DNA of 64,000 bases from Paroedura picta (lineage: Eukaryota > Chordata > Lepidosauria > Squamata > Gekkonidae): NCBI RefSeq assembly GCF_049243985.1, contig NC_135372.1, positions 94,789,318-94,853,317 of the forward strand, written 5' to 3'. The notes under the pieces are model-generated. The model made no database searches. It worked only from the letters and a program-made list of their open reading frames with translations, and was not told where the DNA came from. Of the stretch, positions 32,456 to 43,022 are shown piece by piece (positions within the stretch are counted from its first letter, which is position 1; each line of letters opens with the position of its first letter). Made by a program: the position numbers and the translations under genes.

Positions 32456-32769
32456 AATTGCACGACTAGGTTGTGGGGATGGGGGGGGGATTTGGGAGAC
32501 TAATTTTTTTTTGTTCTCTGATGTCCATGCCATTTACTATACTTGAGTCATATTACATATCTGGCCTTGCTTGTTGTATCTCAGCAGATTGGATCCATTG
32601 TGAAATCTTGTCTAGTTATGCCAAAGCTGATGGAATACAGGTGCTTTGCTTTGCACAGCTGTCTGTGTAATATATGGGAGCCAGGAGGAGGCTACAGAAG
32701 GCTCATGCAGCAAACAAACAAAAGAGAATGAAGGGTAAACTTCAACTATCCTATGGAATCACACTAAGT

Positions 32770-32862
32770 AGAAGGGGGGGGGTATAAACACACTAGTTGA
32801 CAATTAATAGACCTTAGAAGGGGGTATAAGCACACTAGTTGACAATTAATAGATCTTAAATG
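32770..32862. repeat. Short tandem duplication next to Helitron-like element B
   Basis: Two head-to-tail copies of a roughly 45-bp unit (AGAAGGGGG..TATAA[A/G]CACACTAGTTGACAATTAATAGA). They end 22 bp before the CTAG terminus of element B. Confidence 0.75.
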
Positions 32863-32883
32863 TTTTGCACATATATTATAAAA

Positions 32884-33866
32884 CTAGATTTAAAGCCCAT
32901 TTCACTTTTAAATGAAATGGGCGCTAGATGGCTTCTGCCCCCCCCGCCAACTCCCAAAGGCTTCTGCGTGGTTGGTGAGGTGGGGCATGCCGTCTGTGGG
33001 CCCGCAGAAGCCTTCCCCCCCCTCCAGAGTGGGGCCTGGGTTGTAAAAGGGGAGTTGGCCTGCCTCGTGTGTGGCCGCTCGGCTCCTGAGCAGGCGTTGG
33101 AGAGTGGGGCGCCAATGTGCTGGTCCGCGGCGGCTGGCGATGCGCGGCAGGCGAGGCGGCCATGTGCTGGGCTGCGGCGGTGGTAGGCGAGGCATGGCAG
33201 GTGAGGCACGCCGCTGTGAGCGGCGGGCCAGGTGCGGCGGCGGCGGCGGCCTAGGTCGTGCGGGGCATCTCCAGGGCTGGGGGCGAAGGGGTAATGGACA
33301 GCAATGGTAAGTAGGGTGTTAGCATCGTTGGGGTGGGCGGGGTGGCTGCTCACGTCGGGCTGGTGTGCGGTGGGAGGGAGTGGCGGCAGCATGGGTGGGT
33401 GTTGGGACTTTGGCGGGTGCGGCCAGGGCGGGCAGCGGCGATGGGGAAGCGCGCGGCCGGTCGAGGGAGCATCGAGCCGGGGGGAGCAGAGTGTGGGTCT
33501 GCGGGCCATCGTGGTGTGTGGTAGTGTCTGGGGGGGGTGTTCGGAGGGTGGTGGGGCTTGGGGGTCTGGGAGCTCACTGTGAATGGACTTGCGGCGCGGG
33601 GCGGCGTGCGGCAAGCGGCTTGGGGTGTCAGAAGGCAAGGGCGATGGCTCGCTGCCAGGAAAGGAGCAGCTCCTTTCCCGGCAGCGAACCATCTGGGGAC
33701 AGAGTGTGGGCTTGGAGTCCGGGATGGGCCACTTGGCCCCTGAGTGGCACTCGGAGGGGCCCAATAAGGAGTTTTTATCCTGGACAGGTCCCACCCTAAC
33801 TCCTCCCCAACAGCCCTTACTGCATTATTTAGTCTGCGATGCCTCGCACCGCGGGTGGTTTAAAGA
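32884..33866 (-). mobile_element. Helitron-like non-autonomous element B (about 1 kb)
   Basis: Read on the minus strand, the 5' end is A|TCTTTAAACC at 33866. The 3' end is a perfect 10-bp stem (32895-32904 with 32913-32922), then a short spacer and CTAG at 32887-32884 followed by T. The first ~100 bp match element C (59487), including GTGGGACCTGTCC..GATAAAAACTC. The core (32930-33760) is extremely GC-rich and differs from A and C. It has long stop-free frames on both strands because of composition. No Rep or helicase motifs seen. Confidence 0.8.
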
Positions 33867-36289
33867 TATATGAGATACCCCTATGTGGCCACAGGTTTAT
33901 ATATTGTGTCCTAGAAATGAAGTAGAATCTTCTTGGGGAAGAATTTGGTGTGAAACAGGTCAGTGCACATGCTTTTCAATGGAACTTGCTTAGATTGTCA
34001 AACACATTGAATGCCCTCAATAGTCATAATTGTATCTTAATTATAGTTTCCTTGATCCCCAGGTTTTGTAATTTCATCATTTATAAATATTTAGACATGG
34101 TTGATAGTTGAATATATACATTTTCTGATGTTCCTTTATTGGCTGATCTATTTTGAGGATCTAATTTTTAAAGGTTCCTTTTTGTCATGGTGTGTGCTTG
34201 CATCCCCTGTTTTGGAGGCTGTGCTTCTGCAGGATATTCTCTGGCTGCAATGTAAAGATTCTCCAGGGAACGGAGCCTTGCGGTGGCAGGCTCGGAAATA
34301 TTTAGTTGGCCATCAGCAAAGGTGAAATAAGACACTGTCTGTCTGTGGCAGAGATGGGATGTGCTCTTTTTATTCTAAAGGACAGCTGGTTATCAAAACA
34401 AAACATATCCCTGGATACGTTGTCTGGAAGGGAGTCCTGTCCTCCCTCCTCCTCCTAGTTGTTAACTACTGCAAGGCAAACAAACAGTAAACAAACTACT
34501 TGGTAGCAGCATGTAGGACAAACCTTCCTTTCCTCAACTCAACAAAAATCTCTTTATCCTCAGGCACTGAGAGTTTTTCCACAAGATTTCATATCTCTAT
34601 GCAGATTTGCTCTTTTTTATGGAGCTGTAACACAACAGTGCAGCAATCAAGAGATGCTATAAAGACAGAGATGTTGTTGCCTTCGCTTCTTTTTGCAGAC
34701 TTAATTAATTGGCATGACTTAATTGGCATCCTTGTTAAGATTCTGAGAAGGCAGACAAATGTGCTAATCTATTGTAAGGTATCACTATGTACACACTTGA
34801 AATAACTGGATGTCTTGAAAATCATAGGCAACTTGTTTGCTGTCCTGAAGAGATTCTCCAGTCCAGCCAATTATCAGATTATTACATACCAGAGTGGCAG
34901 CACTGGGTCCGTGTCCTTTGACCTCCTTGGTTTGTACTGTTTTATTGTTTGTATTAATTTTTCATGGTTCTTATTGATACTATGGATTGCCCTGGGCAAC
35001 ACAACTGGAAAGGAGCATATTATATTTTAATAATGAAAGTTTCTCCTTTTCTTATGCAGATGCAGTCCTTATTGGTTCTTAAACATCACACTCTGTATGT
35101 ACAAAACAATGATCGATACTTGGTCTCTGGATATTTTGAAATGAGCCATCTTGATCTGTGACTTTGAAGAACAAGAAATGTCAGATTGTTCAACTCTGGC
35201 ATTTATCATGCTCCGCATCCCTGTCTCAGCAAGTTTTGTTATAGAAAAAGTATAGGCTGCGGCGCATGGCAAACAAAGGAGGCCTGTAAAGGGGCTTTAA
35301 AAAGTTTCAAATACTGATTTTTAACTTGGATACATAAAACGTATTGGGTGTATTTGTCAACCATGTGGCTTGTACCATGCACAACGTGTAGGTATATGGA
35401 CTAATGGATTGGGATCCAGGTATTCATTTGCTGTTTTTATCTAGAATCTATGGTCACCCCTGGTTCAAAAACACTTTTTCTGCAAAGCAAACAGAGATTG
35501 TGCTGGATTCCAGAGAGAATTAAAAAGTCCTTAAGGGGCATAAACCCTATTTAATGTTGAGACAGGACCAACGAGATAGCTTATATAGACAGCTTCCTAT
35601 ACATCTAAGATGTTATGGAGTGTGGCAAGATAATGATGCTAAAAGTCTGTTTAAAAGTATCCCGGTAACTAGCAAATGTGAATGTAACCTTTTGAATAAA
35701 GTGGAGAATTAAATGGGCACTTACTGCATTGCGTCCCTGAGGCGTGGGGAACTGGCAGCCAGTGGCTGGGTGGGTCAGTGGAATATGATGGTCTTGGGTA
35801 CATGCCATCATTTAATGATGTGGATAGTTTTGGACTCACTAATAACAGAATAAATAGAATGTTAAGCTTCCATCTGATACACATGAATTTAATAATAAAT
35901 GCAGTGTTATTTTATAAAGGTCAGAGTTCTGGGTGTAAGGGCAGTGATCCATTCTGTATAGTTAGTAAGCAGAATATTATCTACTAGAAATGTCTTAAGT
36001 GCTGGCTTTATTCATTCAGCTTGTTTTATTCTTTCTTACAGAAACTCAATCCTAAAAATGGCATGTTTAGCTGTCTTTTATCAGAATATTGTTTGTTGAT
36101 CACTAGATGGAGCTATAGCTCTCTAAATAAACTAGTTCTGCAATTTGCACCAAGGAAGGCAAGATGATACTGTCTCTTAAATGGCAGTCTTGATGTAACA
36201 CTATCTTCCATTTCTTACATTGCTTTCCCCCTCTCCAGATGAAATACAAATCCGTGCATCTAAACCCTTGTTACACATGACACTGAACT
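33867..36289. other. Intergenic, nothing recognised
   Basis: AT-rich. No exons or clear repeats were seen. Confidence 0.4.
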
Positions 36290-36345
36290 ACAAAATTTGA
36301 GTCCAATGGCACCTTTAAAACCACCATAGACATTGTACTGTATGT
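36290..36345. repeat. Family X repeat, copy 4 (short)
   Basis: ACAAAATTTGAGTCCAATGGCACCTTTAAAACC, the family module with little else left. Confidence 0.45.
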
Positions 36346-37067
36346 TCAATCATACGCATGAATGTTGGCTCATTCAGAAGTATTCATGTGATTGTTCTGT
36401 AGTGCAATGCAGTTTTGGCAAAGCCTAAATACATTTCAGGTCAATGGTTCAATTACTGGGTATTTAGTGCACCAAAATGTCAAAACAATCCCCCCCTTTT
36501 AATAACCAGTTTGACTAAATAAACAGCTAATGCTGCAAGCTTGTTCCATCTTAGATTCTTCACAGCATGTGTTAATTTTAGAAGGACCAGGAGAGATTGT
36601 AAATGCAGGCCTAATCCTGAAGAGCCAGTTAGCCATAGTCCATATGAGTATATGAGGTCAAGGGAACGAAATAGCCTTGTGATCATAAAAAGAATTCAAA
36701 GTAAAGATCGTTGTGCTGCTCAAGAATTGACCCATTGAATAAAACAATATTTTAAAAGGAAAACATGTAATCATTAACAGCATCATCAATTAATGGTTAT
36801 TTATTAGTCTCAACAGAAAATAAACTTTGTCTGCAGAGGTGGCAAAAATCTGATAACAGAATGCTGGCAGCTACCTGCAAGAAGTGGCTTTTGTGAATCC
36901 TACTTAAGAGGTTCCCAGAGGCACCTGGTGGGTTGTTGCTGAAGGTGGAAGGCACGGCTGGTCTGGCTCAGCCTTGGTTTCCTGCAGCAGAGAGATTAGT
37001 GTTGCTGAGACATAATGTAGGGGAGATGGTGGCTTTTCTTGAACTAATGTCTATTAGTGAGGACCTG
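36346..37067. other. Intergenic, nothing recognised
   Basis: No supported feature. Confidence 0.4.
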
Positions 37068-37139
37068 CATTTGCTGGCAGGGGCTCATGGGAATTGGAGT
37101 CCATGAACATCTGGAGGACCACAGGTTGACTACCCCTGC
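37068..37139. mobile_element. Half copy of the palindromic hAT MITE (GGTTGACTACCCCTG family)
   Basis: Matches the right arm of the elements at 51304 and 62155 from the central TTTGCTGGCAGGGG to CAGGTTGACTACCCCTG. The left arm is missing. Confidence 0.8.
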
Positions 37140-37897
37140 TTTAAACAGCCACTGGTGGTTTGGGGTGCTAATTGCCCATAAATGTTGCTGTCTTGCATAG
37201 ATTTACAATGGGAAAAGTTAACATACAGTTCAAAAACATATCATAGAATAGATAGTTGCACGGCATTGTCTGCTGCTTTTAAAAGGCTAAATACTGGCAA
37301 GTGCAACTTGTCTACTGGGCTGTCTTTCCTTCTTTTCCCCCTTCACCCATGAGAATTTTGAGGTGTGCAATAGCAGAAATGCTTACAGTTGGAACAGTTA
37401 GTAAAGCTGCTGTGAGTTGTGCCCCTTTGACAAAGGCTTAATGTATATGGAAATAGGCAGCTGGAACTTTTCATGTCATGGCAGTAAATAACATCCCATG
37501 AAGCCCCCATTAAAAGCTTAAGGAGCAGGATCTTTTTTTCTCCAGGCTGTTAACAGCCCTAATTGGGATTCTGTTCAGCCTTGTTACAGGATGGACTACC
37601 ATTGCCTGCCATATCAGCCATGGAGGCAGAACACCCTGTCTCCCTTTTGGGGAGGAGAAACCAGAATATTCTTCTGAAGCCAGACTTCTGCTGTCTTCTT
37701 TGCTGCCTTATTAATAATGCACATGTCAAAGAGAAAAGGCTCCTTTTGTGTGACCTTTGGGCTCTCGAGAAGAGGAGCAGTGCTGTCCCCACACAGTCCC
37801 GGCCTTCACTTACCAGCCTTTCTATTTCCCTTTCAATGTTTCTGTTTTACTCTTCACCTTCATTCATTGACTTCCCTTCTTATGTTGATGCTAAAAT
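37140..37897. other. Intergenic, nothing recognised
   Basis: A long open frame from 37563 has no recognisable product and runs on into the hAT element, so it is treated as chance. Confidence 0.4.
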
Positions 37898-37905
37898 CTC
37901 CAGGG

Positions 37906-38507
37906 CAGTGGTTCCCAAACCTTTTCAGCTCCCAGGCCACATCCCTAGTGCTTCCCCCCCCACCCCAAACACATACCTACTGCAAATTCAAAACACGCTA
38001 TATTGCCTATACTTCTTTGGGTTTTGAAAATCCCATAACCAGGAGTAAGCAGAAGACTTTTCCAGTCTCCCAAAGATGCATACCATTTGGGGTTAAGAAA
38101 TTCCTGGAGATCTGGAGTAGAGCCTGGGAAGATAAGAGTAGATCTGGGAAGAGTAGATCTGGGAAGATCTGGAGTAGAGCCTGGGAAGATAAGAGTCTGA
38201 GGAGGGGAAGGAACTCAGCAGGAATATGATCGTATCCATCCCACCATCTAAAGCTGTTTTTTATTCAGGAAGCTAAGATGGCTTGGCCCTGGTCAGCATT
38301 GGGATGGTAGTCAACCAAAGGCAAATAAGGGATGCTACTTCCCAGAGGCGGCAATGGCAAGCCGCCTTGGAACGTTTCCTAAGAAAATGCATATGCAGTA
38401 GGAAGAGTCAGACTGCTGCCCGCCTACTGCCCCAATATTCCTCACCACCCCCTGCATCCTTCTACTGCCCCTGGGGGCAGATGTACCTCCCACTTTGGGA
38501 GCCCCTA
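37906..38507 (+). mobile_element. hAT-type element, CAGTGGTTCCCAAACC family
   Basis: Left end CAGTGGTTCCCAAACCTTTTCAGC; right end CTTTGGGAGCCCCTA is the decayed mirror. Flanks CTCCAGGG (37898-37905) and CTATAGGG (38508-38515) agree in 6 of 8. Inside, GGAGTAGAGCCTGGGAAGATAAGAG is repeated with GTAGATCTGGGAA units at about 38110-38200. A second repeat type may lie within 38225-38400. Confidence 0.78.
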
Positions 38508-38847
38508 CTATAGGGCAAGGGCTGTGTCATTCTTCTCCTAGTATATCATTGCTGCTGAATGGATAGTGACAGTTATTAATGTCATCCTTTTTGTTGTATT
38601 GTGGTAGGAGGGAGAAGTTATAAATGACAAGAGGTAAGAAGTAGCTACAGATTAGAACAATCATAGTTTCCCCCCTGATTATAGAATTATCAAAGCTATT
38701 CCCATTTCAGTCCCCCCCCCTTCCTCAGCTGCTTGCCTGATAAAGACTTTTGAATCATACTGGTTATTTCCTTAGTCTCAGACCTTAGCCACAAAGTTTC
38801 AGTTTATTTCAGAAAATTTAATAATACATAGACTATTTGTATCTACA

Positions 38848-39050
38848 GGTAGGTGGTGGTGAAAGTGCCAACAAGTCACAGCTGACTTATGGTGACCTGT
38901 AAGGTTTTCAAGGGAAGAGACGTTCAGAGATGCCTCTGTGTCATACCCCTAGTATTCCTTGGAGGTCCTCCATTCAAATACTAGCCAGGGCTGACCCTGC
39001 TTAGCTTATGAGATCTGACAAGTTCATACTAACCTGGGCTATACAGTGTC
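38848..39050 (-). repeat. 5S rRNA-derived SINE, minus orientation
   Basis: The minus strand from 39050 reads a 5S rRNA-like head: CAGATCTCATAAGCTAAGCA, GGGTCAGCCCTGG, TAGTATTTGAATGGAGGACC, ..AAGGAATAC. These are the 5S loop and box A/C regions with a few changes. A different tail follows (GTCACCATAAGTCAGCTGTG..CACTTTCACCACCACC) to 38848. It is a retroposed SINE, not a functional 5S gene. Confidence 0.88.
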
Positions 39051-42000
39051 TTATCTGCACTGGGCTTTTTATCCTCTATCAGCTTCAATTTTAAAAAGCA
39101 ATCTGCACCTGGTCCAATTTCCAGTCTGATGTAAATTGGGTTTATTGTTCCATCTTTAATGTTCCAGCTCCACTCTAGAGTCACACCACCTTTTCTCTGG
39201 AATATTTGAGAGTGTAGATCCACTTAATTGGGAAAAAGCACTTTGAAATCACACTCTTCCATGTGCAGATGTTTACCTTTTCAGATTTCCCCCCTTCCTC
39301 CTCCTCCATGGTTGGCCACATCTCCATTGTTCTCCCCAAGGCTGCCACCCTGTGCTCCTTTGGCACTTCCCCCCTCCCCCACTCACTCTAACTACCTCAT
39401 GGTCCTTCAGCACTCCCCACCAGCTTGCCCTGGCTATAGAGCTGTTTGGGAACAAAAGACAGGAAATAAAACCCTCTCAATCTGCCTTGTTCTCTTTCAA
39501 TGCCAGCTGGAGATTCACACAACCTCTGCTCCCCCCCACTCTAGTTTCAGAGCTGACTGGGAAGGGAGGTGAAAGTAAAAGGCACCTACAGGTGCTGGTA
39601 CATGCCCTTCCCATTGAAGCATGGTGGAGAGAGGAGATTGACAATTGGATTGATTCAAGTGCAGAAGACAGCTTCTGGGTGAATGCTGTTTTGAGTGAGG
39701 AAACAAAAACATTGCAGATCTGTTGCAAGATCCAGGTTCAGATCGATCAGAATTCAGTAGGATCGAGGGGGGGGGGGAAAGTGAGTGCAGATAGTACTTA
39801 GGTCAGGGCACCTACAGGCTAAAGTGCCCAAATTAATCTTGTCCATTTCAAATACACAAGCCAGTAACACAATGGTTGTCCTTTACATTATTTTATTTCA
39901 TTTTTAAAATCAACTTCACTTAAAACACAGTTTATATTAAATCTTAAAAAGAGTAACAAAACAACATTCTAAATGTCTTTTAAAAACACTAAAACTAAAA
40001 TTTATTAACAATAAAAATGCAGCATATAAAAAGCATCAGGCACAAAGCTATTAATAGTCTGCATAAACTGGATGGACAGTAGCCTGGCACTGAGAAGTCA
40101 GTAATGATGGCACAAGGCAAATCTCTCTAGGAAGAGAAGGTTAAAGAACTTCTTCATAGTAGGCACCTTCATAACATCTGAAGCTGGGTTATATTTGGAG
40201 AAAGGCTTAGTACTTAGGTAAATTTATATGGGAAAAGACATTCCTTTTGGTACCCTGGTCCCAGCATCTTTAATTGTGCCTGGAAACAAAATGTTGATTT
40301 TACAATATTGGGATGATTTTACAATATTGGAATAGTACAATGTCTTGTGCTCCAATTAGCAATCTAGTTGCCTTATTCTAGCTCCATTGAAGTTTCTAGG
40401 CTTTCTCAAAGTTACCTCACATCAGTTCACTGTAGTAATTAAGCTTGGGTGTGACTAAAGCATAGTTAATGGTGGCCAGATAATCTCTTCCTGTGTGTGA
40501 TGTTCTTGCTCTTGATCAGAACATAGCACATGTACAGAAGGAACTTCAATCCCTCTAGGGTTGCCAGCTCCAGGATGGGAAAAACCTGGATACTTTGAGA
40601 TGGAGCCAACAGAGGGTGAGGTGAGGGACTTCAGTGGCATACCTACATCCCCTCCTCTCCTCACACCACTGTTACTACTAAGAAAAGTAGTCTAAGAAAG
40701 GAATTTTTAGGCTCATTGCAGAAGGCCCATGTAGCTTTCCCCTTGACCAAGTCTATTTAGGGTAACAGTGTACATGGGAATACTGAAGCTCCTTGCACCA
40801 GGCCCTGATCCAGAATAAGAATAGTGCACAGGGCAAGACAGGAGAACAGGAAGATCGTGTATGACTGTTATATAGCTTTGGTCTCCATCTTCTGAAAATC
40901 AGCCCTAAATGTATTCACTCTCATTCACTGAGACTCTAGGAACCTGTTCAAGACATCTACAGCCATACCTCAATTAGACAAAAAGGCAGAAGGCCCACTA
41001 AGCAAGAAATAATCCCAGACACTTCAATTCTATGCACAGGACAGATATGGAATGCTCTACAGCTTGTACTGTTATAATCACACTTGAATAGATTTTTTAA
41101 TGTCATTCTCATAGCTTTCTTTCTGGTAACTGAATGGAGTCCAAGAAAAGATTGAGGAGTTGAAGCCTTTGCTCAACAAATTTATCTCATGGGTAACATA
41201 AGAATCCTCTCTGATCAATATGCTCTAAAATATCACATTTTAAATGGTACAATATACATCCTGTTGGAGCTTCTACTTCCTGGCAAATCTTCCATTATCT
41301 TCCATACCCGTCCAAAGACTAGAAGAGCCTATATTCACTGATCTTGTTTCACTTTCCTAGCAAGTGACTGCTCCTTCCATATTATCTATTAATCATCAGA
41401 GAAAGGCCCCAAAGGACGAGACTGCTAAGGCAGCTACGGGATTTCACGGTGAACCAACTGCAACAAATTTGATTGAATCATTTGGTGCTTAACCTTCTGA
41501 TGAGCAAATTCACCTAGCAATTAATTGAAAATTCCTCAGAGAATCTTAGGGGAGAAATCTCTTTTTGTGGAGGAGATGTTACCTCTTCTGAGTTATTTTA
41601 ATGTCTTATTAGTTAGTTATTAGTTGTGTTGGAGGCCCTTACTGAGCCACTGACAAATCAGGGATTTCAAGTTACTCTTTTATTGAAATACAGAGTTGCC
41701 AGGTTATTACAACTGTTTTATCTGAGTCTGGAGTTTCTGGGGTGGATGCCCAACAGGAGCATGTAGGCTTTTCTGCTGTTCTGTTCTTCCTTTCAACTCA
41801 AACTGAAGATAATTGTTAAACAACTGGACAAACTAAATCTTGTAATAATGCTTCCCAAAAACTCATGACAGTTAGTGACTGGAAAGGAACATAGCTGTGT
41901 GTTCAATGTATTGGCAAAAAAGTCATTCTAGCAATTTATCTTTATACGTGTAGACATGAAAAACTAGCAAAACTCACAAAATGAGCATCTCTTGTAGGCT

Positions 42001-42842
42001 GAGCAATATGGAGTTTGGCATGAGAAACTACAGAAAATATTGTCCTTCAATTTGTACAGCAGGTTTAGAACTAATCCTCTTCTATTATTTATCCAGCACC
42101 AATATACATGGTCTTTTAGTGAAATCAGCAAAAGACACAGGTACTTATCTCACAGAATTTCCAATCTGAATTATGACAGCAGAGGGGAAAGAAAAGGGGA
42201 AGATTAGCCATGGGTAATATGGAAAACTGGAAAAAATTTAACATTGTGGATTTTTTTCTCTTATGCTATTATAAGAAATAGAAGAATTCAAAAATAGTTC
42301 CCAAGATTTCCCTGTTGTATATTTGTAAATATAAAACGAAAGAAGAATGCAAGGCCAAGTCTTAGGCTTAAACTAAATAAGACAAAGTTTCATCTCTGAA
42401 ACTCCCGATATATCTTTTTGCCCTAAAACTAGCTGTGGGGCCCAGTATGGACCAGGACTGCAGTGTTTTAGATGTGTGTGTGTGCATGCCCATGTGTGTA
42501 TGTATGTGTGTGCATGTGAGGGTCACTCTTCCAAGTTCCACTTCCCCAGCAAACAAACAAACAAACAATCCACTCTGGGTTACTTTTAACCCCGACTAGC
42601 CCTCATTCATATCAACTGACCATGTCTTTTGAAACAAAAAGGTAACTCAGGAGTTCCCTAGATGAGGAGGCACCCATACAGCATACAATGCAACAAACCA
42701 CTGAGATCCTTTTGCAACAGCTTCTTCACCATCCCTCCATGCTGAAATAGAAAATGTTTTTGTATCAACCAACTCCTTTCCCAAATACCAGTTCTCAGGG
42801 TCAAACAGCTCCACCAAACAACTTTCCTTTTGCCAGATTTGC
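39051..42842. other. Region downstream of TSPO2, mostly unrecognised
   Basis: No supported gene. The 39.87-40.45 kb part is AT-rich and may be a very old LINE on the minus strand; this was not secure. A CA/TG-rich tract lies at about 42474-42520. Confidence 0.35.
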
Positions 42843-43022
42843 TCATTCTTTCTTCTTGCCCTTTTCTGGATTGTCTCTCCATATGCGGTAGGTGAGACAA
42901 GAAGCCAAGGTCAGCCAGGCAAGATAAGGCAGCATCAGTGCAGTGGCAGTCTTGTTAACAGGGTACCAGGAATACATGGTGGCCACCACCAACCCATACA
43001 GACCCACAACATCCAGCAATGC
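42843..43022 (-). CDS. TSPO2: TSPO2 coding exon 3
   Basis: Acceptor TTTCTCTCCTCCAG, phase 0. Encodes [16 protein letters not shown].. to ..NPEKGKKKE and TGA at 42845-42843. Covers the last two membrane helices. Confidence 0.95.
   Translation of the reverse strand, partial: ALLDVVGLYGLVVATMYSWYPVNKTATALMLPYLAWLTLASCLTYRIWRDNPEKGKKKE

Noticed and set aside
32856-33794. 312-codon minus-strand ORF as a protein-coding gene
   Set aside because: It runs through a Helitron-like element with extreme GC content, has no domain, and frames are open on both strands, so composition explains it.
37563-38229. Overlapping plus-strand ORFs of 154 and 170 codons
   Set aside because: They run into the hAT element starting at 37906, have no recognisable domain and lack splice context.
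38955-39050. 5S rRNA gene
   Set aside because: Only part of 5S is present, with several changes and a foreign tail; it is a SINE head.
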